Source of the DNA: Halomonas dongshanensis
GTDB lineage: Bacteria > Pseudomonadota > Gammaproteobacteria > Pseudomonadales > Halomonadaceae
Reading direction: 5' to 3'
NCBI RefSeq assembly: GCF_024790395.1
Contig: NZ_JAJISC010000001.1
Span: forward strand, 372,001-436,000
DNA length: 64,000 nucleotides
Positions 23,138 through 32,996 of the stretch are shown in pieces. How positions within the stretch are numbered: position 1 is the stretch's first letter; each line of letters starts with the position of its first letter. Both the position numbers and the translations under genes were made by a program. Below the pieces are notes generated by a model. That model did not search any database and had not been told where the DNA came from. It was given only the letters and a program-made list of their open reading frames with translations.

Positions 23138-23863
23138 TTAGGTGGGGAGGGAGAAACTAGCTGGGGGCTCGGCCGGGCCGCGCTCGACCAGCGTTAGAAT
23201 ACGCGCTGCCTGCCACGCTGCACCGAAGCCGTTATCGATATTGACCACGCTCATACCCGTCGCGCAGCCAGAGAGCATACCCAGTAGCGCGGTAATGCCG
23301 TTCAAACTCGCGCCATAGCCAATCGACGTTGGCACCGCGATGACCGGATTGCGCACCAAGCCCGTCACCACGCTGGGCAGCGCGCCCTCCATACCAGCGA
23401 CGACGATCACCACATCGGCGCGTGCCAGCGCCTCGCGGTGTGCCAGCAAGCGGTCGATGCCCGCCACGCCGACGTCGCTCAAGCGGGCGACAGGCGCTCC
23501 GAGCCACTCGAGCGTCTGTGCGGCCTCCTCGGCCACGGGCAGGTCGGAGGTGCCTGCGCAGACCACCGCCACGGTACCTTTCAGCGTTTCGGGCGCGCGG
23601 CCCCACCACATCAGCCGCGAACGCGGATCGTAGTGGCCGCTAGGCTGTTCGCTGGCGACCTCTTCGGCCTTGGAGGCATCCAGGCGGGTGACCAGGGCTC
23701 GCGCGTGGCGTTCGACCAGGCGCGCCACGATGGCGGCGATCTGGGCGGCGCTCTTGCCTTCGCCATAGACCACTTCGGGCACACCGTTGCGCGCCTCGCG
23801 GGCGTGGTCGACCTGAGCAAACCCAAGATGGCCGATGGGTTCGAGCGGTGGACGTTCACTCAT
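23138..23863 (-). CDS. larB: LarB, pyridinium-3,5-biscarboxylic acid mononucleotide synthase
   Basis: A 241-residue LarB homologue, which carboxylates nicotinic acid adenine dinucleotide in the first step of the nickel-pincer pathway. The PurE/AIR-carboxylase-like domain occupies about residues 97-225, with [38 protein letters not shown] and [13 protein letters not shown]. The invariant cysteine that forms the adduct is most likely Cys200 in [19 protein letters not shown]. It overlaps the end of larE by 8 bp and is followed by larC, giving the order larE-larB-larC. Confidence 0.95.
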   Translation of the reverse strand: MSERPPLEPIGHLGFAQVDHAREARNGVPEVVYGEGKSAAQIAAIVARLVERHARALVTRLDASKAEEVASEQPSGHYDPRSRLMWWGRAPETLKGTVAVVCAGTSDLPVAEEAAQTLEWLGAPVARLSDVGVAGIDRLLAHREALARADVVIVVAGMEGALPSVVTGLVRNPVIAVPTSIGYGASLNGITALLGMLSGCATGMSVVNIDNGFGAAWQAARILTLVERGPAEPPASFSLPT

Positions 23864-24794
23864 AGGGCGCGTCTCCAGTGGTGGGGTCGAGAAGGCGGTT
23901 CATACTGCCGCTGCGATAGCCAGCGAGATCTAGAGTCACCCAGGCGAAGCCGAGGGCAGTGAGCTCATCCACCAGACGCTGATGGTGCGCTAGCGCCACC
24001 GCCATCTCTTCGGGGTCGAGTTCGATACGTGCCAGCTCGCCGTGGTGGCGTACGCGCACCTGCCGAACCCCCAGCGCCCGCACGCGGCGCTCGGCTTCGG
24101 CCACGCGTTCGAGCTTTTCGAGCGTAATGGTTTCGCCGTAGGCGATGCGCGATGAGAGGCAAGCAAGCGAGGGCTTGTTCCAAGTGGGGAGGCCCATGGC
24201 CTGGGACAGTGTTCGAATTTCGGCCTTGTAGAGCCCGACTTCATGTAGCGGCCCGCGTACGCCGTGCTGGCGTGCGGCGAGCGTGCCGGGGCGGTGCTCG
24301 CCATCGTCGTCGGCAATCAAACCGAACACGATGTTGTTCAAGCCCGCCTCGCGCATGACCGGCGCCAAATGCGTGAACAGCCCCGATTTGCAGTAGAAAC
24401 AGCGATTGGCATCGTTCTCGGCGTAGCCAGGAATGGCCAATTCGGAAACTTCTATGACGCGGTGCTTGGCGTTCAGACGCTCGGCCAACGCCCGCGCCGC
24501 ATCAAGCTCTTCAAAGGGGTAGGATTCGGAATCGGCAATGACGGCCAGCACGCGTTCGCGTCCCAACGTCTCCAGGGCCACCGCGAGCAGAAAGGTGCTA
24601 TCGACACCGCCGGAGAACGCCACCACCACATCACCCATGTCGCGCAGGGTCTGGCGCAGGTGGTCGAGCTTGAGCTCCAACGCTTGCCCTTCGGCAACGT
24701 TCGCCGTGAGCGCCACGCTTGGCGAAGGGGACGGCGCTGGGGCGGCGTCAATGGCAATGGCAGCTATTCGCTCGACATCGGTGTCCCAATTCAT
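23856..24794 (-). CDS. larE: LarE, sulfur transferase of nickel-pincer cofactor synthesis
   Basis: A 312-residue ATP-pyrophosphatase-type sulfur transferase that converts the two carboxylates of the cofactor to thiocarboxylates. The PP-loop FSGGVDST starts at residue 60. Three cysteines stand out: NRCFYCKSG (Cys132, Cys135) and PSLACLSSR (Cys212). In L. plantarum the single equivalent of the last one is the sacrificial sulfur donor; a three-cysteine set is known in other LarE proteins that carry an iron-sulfur cluster and can turn over. The start at 24794 is chosen because GAGGAG precedes it; an in-frame ATG at 24812 adds six residues. It heads larE-larB-larC. Confidence 0.94.
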   Translation of the reverse strand: MNWDTDVERIAAIAIDAAPAPSPSPSVALTANVAEGQALELKLDHLRQTLRDMGDVVVAFSGGVDSTFLLAVALETLGRERVLAVIADSESYPFEELDAARALAERLNAKHRVIEVSELAIPGYAENDANRCFYCKSGLFTHLAPVMREAGLNNIVFGLIADDDGEHRPGTLAARQHGVRGPLHEVGLYKAEIRTLSQAMGLPTWNKPSLACLSSRIAYGETITLEKLERVAEAERRVRALGVRQVRVRHHGELARIELDPEEMAVALAHHQRLVDELTALGFAWVTLDLAGYRSGSMNRLLDPTTGDAPYE

Positions 24795-24931
24795 TGGCGC
24801 GCTCCTCGGCAAAGGGGCAGCGATTATGCCAGCACTGCGATTGGAATAGAAAGTCGTCCCGGCGTGAGGCGGGTAGCGTTATGATCGTCCGCCATCCCGT
24901 GAATGCCACTGCCCACTGGTGATCGACGACC

Positions 24932-25828
24932 ATGACGCTACTCGACAAGCGCGCGCTTTATTTGCTCGAAATCGGCAGCTGCGGAGGCATTCGGGCGGCC
25001 GCCGAGCATCTGCACGTCAACCCCTCGGTAGTGAGCCGACAGGTGCGCAGCCTGGAGCGTGATCTCAACATGGCACTGCTCGAACGCCACGGTCGCCACG
25101 TACGTTTGACCGAAGCGGGGCAGCTAGTGGTCGAGGGGTTTCTGGCCCAGCGGCGCCTCAACGCAGAGCTTGGTGATACGCTCTCGCGGCTGCGCAATCT
25201 ACAGGCGGGGAAGGTGGTGGTATCGGTGGGCGACGGCTTCGTCGATAGCTTCATTACCTACGTGATGAAGCGCGTTGCCGAGCAGTACCCTGATGTCCTC
25301 ATCGACATCAAGACGGGGATCTACTACCCCCGCGAGCCGCACGAAATGGTCGCCAACGACGAGGTCGACATGGCCATCACCTACGGCCCGATTTCGGACC
25401 CACGGCTGATCGTTCACTCGTTCGAGCGCGGGCCGCTGTGCGCGCTGGTGGCGCCTTCGCATCCGCTCGCTGAAAAGCGCTCGGTGACGCCGGATGAGCT
25501 GGTCATGCACAAGCTGATCTTTCTGCCCGACGTATCGGGCTCCCAGCAATTCGTCAATGCGCTGTTTGCCGCGAGTGGTCTACTGGCTACACCTGCCTAC
25601 CGCTGCAATTTGCATTCGGTCGCTCGACGTTTGGCCTGCGCCGGGATCGGTGTGTCGTTCATGACCGCAGCGGCCGCGCGCGGTGAGATCGAAGAGGGGC
25701 TGCTACGTGCCATTCCCATTCGCCACCCGTTTGCCGAAAGCAGCCAGGGGAATCTGGTACGACGCGTCGGCAGAAGGCTCTCGCCCGCTGCCGACTATCT
25801 GTGGAAGCTGATGCTGACGATACGCTGA
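24932..25828 (+). CDS. LysR-family transcriptional regulator
   Basis: A 298-residue LTTR. The N-terminal helix-turn-helix (about 5-62) includes GGIRAAAEHLHVNPSVVSRQVRSLE. The C-terminal effector domain (about 88-295) has the usual two-lobed periplasmic-binding-like pattern. It is divergent from larE and its stop codon abuts that of the convergent abgT gene (0 bp gap). By analogy with abgR-abgABT, control of AbgT and the M20 hydrolase is more likely than control of larEBC, but neither is shown. Confidence 0.88.
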   Translation: MTLLDKRALYLLEIGSCGGIRAAAEHLHVNPSVVSRQVRSLERDLNMALLERHGRHVRLTEAGQLVVEGFLAQRRLNAELGDTLSRLRNLQAGKVVVSVGDGFVDSFITYVMKRVAEQYPDVLIDIKTGIYYPREPHEMVANDEVDMAITYGPISDPRLIVHSFERGPLCALVAPSHPLAEKRSVTPDELVMHKLIFLPDVSGSQQFVNALFAASGLLATPAYRCNLHSVARRLACAGIGVSFMTAAAARGEIEEGLLRAIPIRHPFAESSQGNLVRRVGRRLSPAADYLWKLMLTIR

Positions 25829-27334
25829 TCAGCTGGCCATCATGTAGACGCCCGGCCCAATCTGCCAGCCCATCACCAGCCAGAACATCAGAAATGCCGA
25901 CCAGGCAATCAAGAAGCCCAGCGCCAGCGGTAGCATGGTGGCCATCAGCGTGCCCAGGCCCATGTCGGGCTTGTAGCGCTGCATGTAAACCAGCGCTACC
26001 GAGAAGTACGGGCTCATGGGCGAGATGATGTTGGTGCTGGAGTCGCCGATGCGAAACATCGCCAGCACGAAGGCGGGGTCGAAATCGATCATCATCAACA
26101 TGGGCACGAAGACCGGCGCCATGAGCGCCCACTGCGCCGAACCGCTGGTCATGAAGACGTTGAGCACTGCCGTCATGACGATGAAGGCGCCCACCAGGGG
26201 AAGCCCGGTGAACCCCGTGCTTTGCAGCACGTTCGAGCCCTCGATGGCGATGAACTGCCCCAACTGTGACCAGCCGAAGTAGGCGATGAACTGCGAAATG
26301 GCGAAGAACAGCACCAGCGTCGGTGCAAGGTCGCTGGCGGCTTCCGCCATGCGCTGAGGCACGTCGCGGCTGCTTGTGATCTTGCCGGTGGCGATGCCGT
26401 AGGTCAGGCCGATGGTGACGAAGTAGCCGAACATCAGCGGCACCAGCGAGCGCAGAAACGGCGAGGGAATCAGCCCACCCTCGGGGTTACGCAGCGGCGA
26501 TGCCTCCGGCAGTACGGCCAGCAGCACCAGCGCCAGATAGACCAAGGTCGCCACACCCACGAGCTTGAGACCACGTTTCTCGGCCTTGCTGAGCTCAGGG
26601 GCGACCTCGTCACTCTTGAACTCCTTGCTCATCGGCAGCGTGCGCTGCAGCCGGGGCTCCACCACCTTGTCGATCAATAGCGTACCGACGATGGCCAACA
26701 CGAAGACCGAGCAGGCCACGAAGTAGTAGTTGTCCACCGGTGAGATGTAAGCATCGGGGTCGACGATGCGCGCCGCCTCGGTGGTGATACCGGCAAACAG
26801 CGCATCACCCACGGTGATGAAGAGACTGGCATCGAAGCCTGCACCTGCGGCCGCGTAGGCCGCCGCAGCCCCGGCAATCGGATGGCGCCCCACCGAGTGG
26901 TAGACCATGGCCGCCAGCGGAATCAGGATGAGATAGTTGGCATCCGAGGCGATGCTGCCGCAAATACCCGCGAGAAAGACGCAGAACGTCAACAGCGACG
27001 GCGGCGCCTTAGCCACGCTGACCTGCATCAGCGTCGACATCAGCCCCACCTTGTCGGCCAGGCCAATGCCGAACATGACGACCAAAATGAGCCCCAGTGG
27101 CGGGAAGTTGACGAAGTTGCTGACCACGCTCGTCAGCATGAACTCAAGCCCGGGCCCCGAAAGCAGGCTTCTAACATAGACGTCTTCGCCGGTTTGTGGG
27201 TTCGACGCCGCAATGCCCAGAAGCGAAAGCAGGGCGGAGGCAACGATCACCATCACGGCAAGAACGGTGAAGAGAATGAACGGATGAGGAAGCTTGTTCC
27301 CCATGCGCTCGATGGAGGAGAGCATGGATGGCAT
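25829..27334 (-). CDS. abgT: AbgT-family transporter
   Basis: A 501-residue membrane protein of the AbgT (p-aminobenzoyl-glutamate transporter) family. It opens with the typical IERMGNKLPHPFILFTVLAV segment, followed by about 12 helices, and near the C-terminus carries the re-entrant region RIGDSSTNIISPMSPYF. Known members import p-aminobenzoyl-glutamate (AbgT) or export sulfonamides (MtrF). An M20 amidohydrolase lies 100 bp upstream in the same direction, the classic partner that would split the imported amide, which supports the import role. Confidence 0.92.
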   Translation of the reverse strand: MPSMLSSIERMGNKLPHPFILFTVLAVMVIVASALLSLLGIAASNPQTGEDVYVRSLLSGPGLEFMLTSVVSNFVNFPPLGLILVVMFGIGLADKVGLMSTLMQVSVAKAPPSLLTFCVFLAGICGSIASDANYLILIPLAAMVYHSVGRHPIAGAAAAYAAAGAGFDASLFITVGDALFAGITTEAARIVDPDAYISPVDNYYFVACSVFVLAIVGTLLIDKVVEPRLQRTLPMSKEFKSDEVAPELSKAEKRGLKLVGVATLVYLALVLLAVLPEASPLRNPEGGLIPSPFLRSLVPLMFGYFVTIGLTYGIATGKITSSRDVPQRMAEAASDLAPTLVLFFAISQFIAYFGWSQLGQFIAIEGSNVLQSTGFTGLPLVGAFIVMTAVLNVFMTSGSAQWALMAPVFVPMLMMIDFDPAFVLAMFRIGDSSTNIISPMSPYFSVALVYMQRYKPDMGLGTLMATMLPLALGFLIAWSAFLMFWLVMGWQIGPGVYMMAS

Positions 27335-27433
27335 AAGAAAATCCTTTGTTTTTAGTTAATTATTGAGTCATTCGATGGGTGATGGGGAAAGCGGCCTCGG
27401 CCTTTCGCCAAGGTGGGGCCACTATCGAGGCAT

Positions 27434-28591
27434 TTAGGCGTTGCGCGCCAGCACGCCCTTGGCCAGGGCTACGAACATGCCGGCCGCTATCGGCAGAATG
27501 TCGTCGTTGAAGTCGTAGTGCTCGTTGTGCAGATAGGCGCTGTCGCCGTTGCCGACGAAGAAGAAGCAGCCCGGTACCTTCTGCAGGTAGAAGGCAAAAT
27601 CCTCCGCGCCCATGGTCGGCATGTAATCGAGCTTCTGGATGTCGTCGCTGACGCCGTGTTCGGCGGCTAAGGCAAGTACCCGGTCGGACCAGTCAGCGTC
27701 ATTGAGCAGCGGCGGAATCTGGTGCTTGTGCTCCAGGGTGTAGTGGGCGCCGTGGGCCTCGCAGACACCCTTGATCACGCGCTCCAGCTGGCCCGCCAAG
27801 GCATCACGCGACGAGGGGCGGTCGCTGCGAATGTTGACCAAAAGCTCGGCTTTGCCAGGAATCACGTTGGCGGCGTCACCGGCATGGAAGGAGGAGACCG
27901 TGATCACGCCCGACTCCAGCGGTGATTTGTGGCGCGCTACCAGGCCCTGCAGTTGCTGCACCACCGAGGTGGCGACGTAGATGGCATCGACGGCCAGATG
28001 AGGCATGGCCGCGTGGCCGGAGACGCCTTCGATGGTGACCTTGAAGGTATCGTTGCCGCCCATTGCCGAGCCGGGTTTGACGAACAGCTGCCCCGCCGGA
28101 AAGCCGGGGCGGTTGTGATAACCGAACACGGCCTCGACCCGCGGGTCGTCCAGCACCCCGGCTTTGACCATCGCATCGGCGCCGTTGCCGCCCTCTTCGG
28201 CTGGCTGGAAGATCAGCTTGATGTAGCCACAAAGCTCCTCGCGCAGCGCCATGATCGCCTCGGCCGCGAGCAGCAGCGTCGCGGTATGGCCATCGTGACC
28301 GCAGGCATGCATGCGCCCTGGCCGCTTGGAGTGGTGGCCGAAGGTGTTGGCCTCGTCGATAGGTAGCGCATCCATATCGGCGCGCAGCGCAATGCAGGGG
28401 CCGGGGCGGCCGGTATCGAGCTCGCCCAGCACGCCCGTAGTGGCGATGCCTTCGGTCACCTTATAGCCCAAGGCAGCGAGCTTCTCGGCAACGAGCTTGG
28501 CGGTGGCTTTCTCTTCGTACATGAGCTCGGGCTGCTCATGCAATTGGTGACGCACGGCCTTGGCGTCGGCTATTTGTTGTTGGCTAAACAT
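27434..28591 (-). CDS. M20D-family amidohydrolase (AbgA/AbgB or hippurate-hydrolase type)
   Basis: A 385-residue metal-dependent amidohydrolase. Metal-site features include MHACGHDGHTATLL near residues 95-108 and FQPAEEGGNGADAM near 130-143, with a dimerisation/lid domain from about 180 to 290 (SAMGGNDTFKVTIEGVSGHAA). The family hydrolyses N-acyl or p-aminobenzoyl amino acids. The start at 28591 is preferred because AGGACAGG precedes it and residues upstream do not resemble the family; an in-frame ATG at 28696 adds 35 residues. Transcribed with abgT. A TTGCC-N5-GGCAA palindrome lies about 90 bp upstream. Confidence 0.9.
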   Translation of the reverse strand: MFSQQQIADAKAVRHQLHEQPELMYEEKATAKLVAEKLAALGYKVTEGIATTGVLGELDTGRPGPCIALRADMDALPIDEANTFGHHSKRPGRMHACGHDGHTATLLLAAEAIMALREELCGYIKLIFQPAEEGGNGADAMVKAGVLDDPRVEAVFGYHNRPGFPAGQLFVKPGSAMGGNDTFKVTIEGVSGHAAMPHLAVDAIYVATSVVQQLQGLVARHKSPLESGVITVSSFHAGDAANVIPGKAELLVNIRSDRPSSRDALAGQLERVIKGVCEAHGAHYTLEHKHQIPPLLNDADWSDRVLALAAEHGVSDDIQKLDYMPTMGAEDFAFYLQKVPGCFFFVGNGDSAYLHNEHYDFNDDILPIAAGMFVALAKGVLARNA

Positions 28592-28681
28592 GTCCTGTCC
28601 TTCGTTATGGGTAGAGAACGCTTGCACGTTAACGCTACCCAAGACGACGCAGGAGAAAGAGAGCCAAAACGCGCCAGTTTG

Positions 28682-28696
28682 TTGCCTTTCGGGCAA
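28682..28696. promoter_or_regulatory. TTGCC-N5-GGCAA palindrome upstream of the M20 hydrolase
   Basis: TTGCCTTTCGGGCAA is perfect in both half-sites (extended by G/C on each side) and contains T-N11-A, the LysR-regulator pattern. Similar palindromes occur at 38236-38254 and 40045-40063. A second palindrome, TGCCTATTTTTAGGCA, follows at 28742-28757. Confidence 0.45.
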
Positions 28697-28797
28697 CGTT
28701 AGTTAAGAAGCGCTTCGAGGAATTGCATGCTCATCACCGCGTGCCTATTTTTAGGCAAACGTTTGGGGTTAGGCACGTGTTTAGGAGCCAGTACGGC

Positions 28798-29259
28798 ATG
28801 AAAAACGACGCTCATACCATACAGAATACCCGGCGCTCTCTCTGGGCAGCGGTACTGGTGGGAATCGGCGTAATGGCCGCGCTCGACGAGATCGTTTTTC
28901 ATCAGCTGTTGCAGTGGCACCACTTCTTCGACTTTTCCACGCCCGCCTTTGGTATCCTCTCCGATGGCCTATTACACGCGTTCGAACTGCTGGCCGTCGT
29001 GGTGGGGGTATTCTTGCTGCTCGATCTTTCCCAGCGCGGGTGGTTGCGCGTAGCTTGGGCAAAGGCAGGTTTCTTTCTGGGTATGGGCGGCTTTCAGCTC
29101 TTCGACGGCGTCATCAATCACAAGATCCTGCGGCTGCACCAGATTCGCTACGGAGTGGATCCGCTGATGTACGACCTGACCTGGAACGCCTTCGCCATCG
29201 GCTTTTTACTGATCGGCTTTTGGCTTTTACGCCGTGCCCGTAACGGGGCCAAACGCTAA
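28798..29259 (+). CDS. DUF2243 family membrane protein
   Basis: A 153-residue protein with four predicted transmembrane helices. It shows the DUF2243 pattern: GVMAALDEIVFHQLLQWHHFFD in the first helix and loop, then GGFQLFDGVINHKILRLHQIRYG. The several conserved histidines are reminiscent of metal or haem handling, but no function is established. The start at 28798 follows AGGAG; an ATG at 28723 is in frame but gives an unrelated N-terminus. The stop is directly followed by the ATG of the CtaG-like gene, a pairing often seen in respiratory oxidase contexts. Confidence 0.85.
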   Translation: MKNDAHTIQNTRRSLWAAVLVGIGVMAALDEIVFHQLLQWHHFFDFSTPAFGILSDGLLHAFELLAVVVGVFLLLDLSQRGWLRVAWAKAGFFLGMGGFQLFDGVINHKILRLHQIRYGVDPLMYDLTWNAFAIGFLLIGFWLLRRARNGAKR

Positions 29260-30051
29260 ATGCACTCCCATCAAGCGGCGCCGCTCGACTGGTTGCCTTT
29301 CTTGCTGGTCGTGCTGGTCACCTTCGAGTATCTAGCAGCGGCTTGGTTGCAGCGCGCCACTAGCGCGGGCTGGAGCCTCTGGCGCTGCGGATTTTTTCTA
29401 TTAGGTAGCGCACTTTTGGCCATTGCGTTCTGGCCGTCGCTGATGCACTGGGCGCATGGCGATCTGGTCGGCCATATGACGCTGCATCTACTGATCGGCA
29501 TGCTCGCGCCGCTGGCCTGGGTATTAGCCGCGCCTGTGACACTGCTTTTGCGAACGTTGCCCAGGATGTGGGCCAAGGCGGTGGTAGCGCTTCTACACCG
29601 CCGCTTTCTGCGCTTCGTTACCCATCCAATCACGGCGCTTTTACTCAATATCGGTGGCATGTACGTACTCTATTTGACGCCACTCTATGCGCTGTCGTTG
29701 CACAATACGGTGCTGCACTACGCTATCCACCTGCATTTTCTCCTCGCGGGTTATCTTTTCTGCTGGTCGATTCTCGCCGCGCCCGATGCCTCTATGCACA
29801 GGCTCTCGCTGCGTTTTCGCCTGGGCGTGCTGTTCGCCTCTATTGCCACCCATAGTCTGCTCGGCAAGCTGATGTATGCAGAAGGCTTTCCCCGCGGCAC
29901 AGGCCACGGTCTCGACGAGATACAGGCCGCCGCGCAGCTGATGTACTACGGCGGTGACCTGGCCGAGATGCTATTGGCAGTGGTGCTGTTGACGCTGTGG
30001 CTGCGCCGACCGGTGGAGCGGCGCGAGCGTCTGTTTTTCGCCGTCGATTAA
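29260..30051 (+). CDS. CtaG-type (caa3) cytochrome c oxidase assembly membrane protein
   Basis: A 263-residue multi-pass membrane protein of the Caa3_CtaG family, with six to seven helices and the family blocks [23 protein letters not shown], then [12 protein letters not shown] and [16 protein letters not shown]. It ends with [23 protein letters not shown]. Family members help copper delivery to, or assembly of, caa3-type oxidases. No oxidase subunit gene is nearby. It is translationally adjacent to the DUF2243 gene and overlaps the convergent dsdA gene by 4 bp. Confidence 0.85.
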   Translation: MHSHQAAPLDWLPFLLVVLVTFEYLAAAWLQRATSAGWSLWRCGFFLLGSALLAIAFWPSLMHWAHGDLVGHMTLHLLIGMLAPLAWVLAAPVTLLLRTLPRMWAKAVVALLHRRFLRFVTHPITALLLNIGGMYVLYLTPLYALSLHNTVLHYAIHLHFLLAGYLFCWSILAAPDASMHRLSLRFRLGVLFASIATHSLLGKLMYAEGFPRGTGHGLDEIQAAAQLMYYGGDLAEMLLAVVLLTLWLRRPVERRERLFFAVD

Positions 30052-31397
30052 TTCATGTCTGCATGATGCTGCGATGCCAGTAGCGCCCGCCCTTTGGCCT
30101 GGTACGCCTTCATCTCCTCTCTAGGCACCATGGCGCCGCCGGTGGCCCAGGCGAGGTGGGTGGCGCTTTGCCAATAGGCTTGGCGCTCTGGGGCGCTGTG
30201 ACGGGCGAGGTAGGCAAAGCCGGGTAGGCCTGCAACGGCGGAGGGTTCGAGCCCTAGTCCTTCGCTCTCTTCGATTAGCGCGACCAGGGCGTAGAGGTGG
30301 TCGTCGCTTACCGTGTAGATGCCGTCGAGCCAGGGTTCGATCACCTTGCCGACGAAGGCGGAGGCGCGCCCTACGGCAAGGCCATCGGCGCAGGTGCGGT
30401 TATCGAGGCCGATATCCTGCACGCTGATGGCGTTGTGACGCCCGGTGTGCATACCCAGCAGCATGCAGGGGGAGGGTGTGGGTTCGGCGAAGAAGCAGTG
30501 CACGGTGTCGCCGAACACGTGCTTGAGGCCAAAGGCGATACCGCCAGGGCCGCCGCCTACGCCGCAGGGCAGGTGAACGACGAGCGGGTGATCGGCATCG
30601 ACGAGTACGCCCTCGGCGTCGAGCTGTTGCTTCAGGCGTAGCGCTGCGACCGCGTAGCCAAGAAACAGCGTGGTCGAGTCTTCGTCGTCGACGAAGTGAC
30701 AGCGCGGCGTCGCCAGCGCCTCTTCACGGCCTTGGGCGACTGCCACGCTGTAGTCGGAGGTGTGCTCGACGACCTGCACGCCCTTCTCGCGCAGCAGGGC
30801 TTTCTTCCAAGCGCGAGCGTCGGCGGACATATGCACCGTTACCTTGAACCCCAGCCGCGCGCTCAATATGCCGATGCTAAGCCCCAGGTTGCCGGTCGAC
30901 CCGACCACCACCGAATGCTCGCGGAAAAGCGCACGAAAATCGGGCTCGTCGAAGCAGGCGTAGTCATCGACGCCTGCCAGCAGGCCATGCACTTGCGCCA
31001 GCTCTTCAGCGTAGGCCAGCACCTCATGAAAGCCGCCCCGAGCCTTGATCGAGCCGGAAACCGGCAGATGGCTATCGCACTTGATCCAGAGCGTGGGCAG
31101 GGGCGCGCCAAGCCACTGGGAGAGAGTCGTGGCGGCGGCGTTGGCGCGGCGCAAGGGGGATTCGATGATGCCGCCCGCCGCTGCCGTCTCGGGAAACGCC
31201 CGAGCGAGGTAAGGGGCAAAGCGTTCAAGACGCGCGGCGGCGGCGTGAATGTCGTCTAGCGATAGCGGCAGGGTATCGCGCACCTCGGCGAAGGGGCGGC
31301 GCTTGGGATTGAGCCACAATAGCTCCTCCCCCTTACTGAGCGCTGCAATGATAGGGTCTTGTGATAACTGCCCATCAGCCAGCGAAGGCGTAGTCAT
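30048..31397 (-). CDS. dsdA: D-serine ammonia-lyase
   Basis: A 449-residue PLP enzyme that converts D-serine to pyruvate and ammonia. The PLP lysine is Lys118 in [12 protein letters not shown], at the same number as in E. coli Dsd[13 protein letters not shown] and the glycine-rich phosphate loop [10 protein letters not shown] follow. Full length. It is the last gene of a leftward group (peptide-type ABC importer, amidase, dsdA), which suggests that D-serine, or a related D-hydroxy amino acid, is released from an imported amide or peptide by the amidase. No dsdC or dsdX is present. Confidence 0.93.
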   Translation of the reverse strand: MTTPSLADGQLSQDPIIAALSKGEELLWLNPKRRPFAEVRDTLPLSLDDIHAAAARLERFAPYLARAFPETAAAGGIIESPLRRANAAATTLSQWLGAPLPTLWIKCDSHLPVSGSIKARGGFHEVLAYAEELAQVHGLLAGVDDYACFDEPDFRALFREHSVVVGSTGNLGLSIGILSARLGFKVTVHMSADARAWKKALLREKGVQVVEHTSDYSVAVAQGREEALATPRCHFVDDEDSTTLFLGYAVAALRLKQQLDAEGVLVDADHPLVVHLPCGVGGGPGGIAFGLKHVFGDTVHCFFAEPTPSPCMLLGMHTGRHNAISVQDIGLDNRTCADGLAVGRASAFVGKVIEPWLDGIYTVSDDHLYALVALIEESEGLGLEPSAVAGLPGFAYLARHSAPERQAYWQSATHLAWATGGAMVPREEMKAYQAKGRALLASQHHADMN

Positions 31398-31440
31398 GGT
31401 GACGATCTCCAGTGCATAAAAAGCAACGCGCGGACTAGGG

Positions 31441-32928
31441 TCAGAACCCCATGAACCCTTCGGCTTCCTTGAGCGGGCGCGCTTGGCTCAACGCGGCGAT
31501 ATCCACCTGCGGGCGGCAAAGCGCCTCGTCACCCTCGAACAGCGCTTCCAGTTCGCGGGCGAAGGCTAACGTGGCCAGATCGCTGCCCCGGCGGCCGATG
31601 ATTTGCAGACCGAAGGGCAGGCCGTTGTGGTCGCGCCCGGTAGGCAGCGTGACCGATGGATGCCCGGCGAGCGTGGAGGCGTAGGCCATAGAGAGCCAGT
31701 GGTAGTAGCTCTGGGTCGGCTCGCCGTCGATCTCGGTGGGGTAGAGTTCGTGCCAATCCCGCGGGCTGATGGTCGTGGTGGGGGCGAGCAGAAAGTCGTG
31801 ATGCTCGAAGAACGTTTGCCAGTGGCGGTAGAGCTTGGTCTGGTTGGTTAGCGCACGTACTACGTCGAGCGCCGAGTAGCTTTCCCCCTCGCGGACGTTG
31901 TCGCGTACGTTGGGGCCGACCTTGTCGGGGTGTTCGAGCAGCAGGTCACGATGAATGCCGGAGAAGCAGAGCGCGCGGATCACCGCAAAGGTGTCGTCGG
32001 CGTTCGGGCACTCGGGATGGGTGTCATCCAGGCGGGCGAAGACGTGGCCAAAGCGTGCGAGTTTGTCGTCGAAGCTTTGACGCACGAGCTTCTCGGTCAT
32101 GGCAAAGCCAAAATCCGGCGTGAAAGCGACCTTGGCGCTGCACAGATCGAGCGACGGCAGCCGACGAAACGCCTCGGACGTGTAGACGGGCTGGTCGTCG
32201 ATCACTGGCGTCCAGGGGTCGCGACGGTCAGGGCGGATCATCGCCGAGAGCATCAGCGCGGCGTCGTCCACGCTGCGCGCCATGGGGCCATTCAACGACA
32301 TCGGTAGCCAGCCCAGGGCGCGGCTGTGCCCTGGCACCAGGCCTGGCGTCGCGCGAAAGCCCACCACGCCGCAGAAGGCCGCGGGGTTGCGCAGGCTGCC
32401 GCCGGTATCGGACCCCGTTGCCAGCGGCGCCATGCCGCAGGCCAGCACCACGGCAGAGCCGCCGGAGGAGCCCGCCGCCGAGCGCGTGACATCGAAGGGG
32501 TTGGCGGTGGCGCCATAGACGGCGTTGCGGGTGTTGCCGCCAGCGCTCCACTCGGGGTTGTTGGTCTTGCCCATCACCACCGCGCCCGCCTCGCGCAGCT
32601 GCGCCACCATGGCGTCGTCGCCCTGGGCAATGTTGTCGGCGTAGATCTGGCTGCCGAAGGTGGTGGGTAGCCCGGTCACGTCGACCATGTCCTTCACGCA
32701 CAGCGGCAAACCGTGCAAGGGGCCAAGCGGCTCGCCTTTGTCTATCGCGCTCTGAGCGGATTGGGCGTCGGCGCGCAGGGCGTCGAAGCACGGGGCGACG
32801 AGGGCGTTCACCGCCGGGTTCACCGCTTCGGCGCGGGCGATACAGCTCTCGGCGAGCTCTACGGCGGAGAGGCGTTTGGTGGCCATCAGCTGGCGGGCTT
32901 GGGTGGCGCTCAAATCACAGGGGTTCAT
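31441..32928 (-). CDS. Amidase-signature family hydrolase
   Basis: A 495-residue amidase with the Ser-cisSer-Lys triad: Lys79 in LCVKDMVDV, cis-Ser155 in [11 protein letters not shown], and nucleophile Ser178 in [12 protein letters not shown]. No signal peptide, so it acts in the cytoplasm. The family cleaves amides including aryl and amino-acid amides; substrate is open. The start at 32928 is preferred because AAGGA precedes it; an in-frame ATG at 32964 has no ribosome site. Lies between the ABC ATPase gene and dsdA, so probably processes the imported compound. Confidence 0.9.
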   Translation of the reverse strand: MNPCDLSATQARQLMATKRLSAVELAESCIARAEAVNPAVNALVAPCFDALRADAQSAQSAIDKGEPLGPLHGLPLCVKDMVDVTGLPTTFGSQIYADNIAQGDDAMVAQLREAGAVVMGKTNNPEWSAGGNTRNAVYGATANPFDVTRSAAGSSGGSAVVLACGMAPLATGSDTGGSLRNPAAFCGVVGFRATPGLVPGHSRALGWLPMSLNGPMARSVDDAALMLSAMIRPDRRDPWTPVIDDQPVYTSEAFRRLPSLDLCSAKVAFTPDFGFAMTEKLVRQSFDDKLARFGHVFARLDDTHPECPNADDTFAVIRALCFSGIHRDLLLEHPDKVGPNVRDNVREGESYSALDVVRALTNQTKLYRHWQTFFEHHDFLLAPTTTISPRDWHELYPTEIDGEPTQSYYHWLSMAYASTLAGHPSVTLPTGRDHNGLPFGLQIIGRRGSDLATLAFARELEALFEGDEALCRPQVDIAALSQARPLKEAEGFMGF

Positions 32929-32996
32929 GGCGTCGCTGTCCTTATATAACGCTGTCGAATTCATAAAACGCTATCGAATGAAAATCAGCCTGACGG

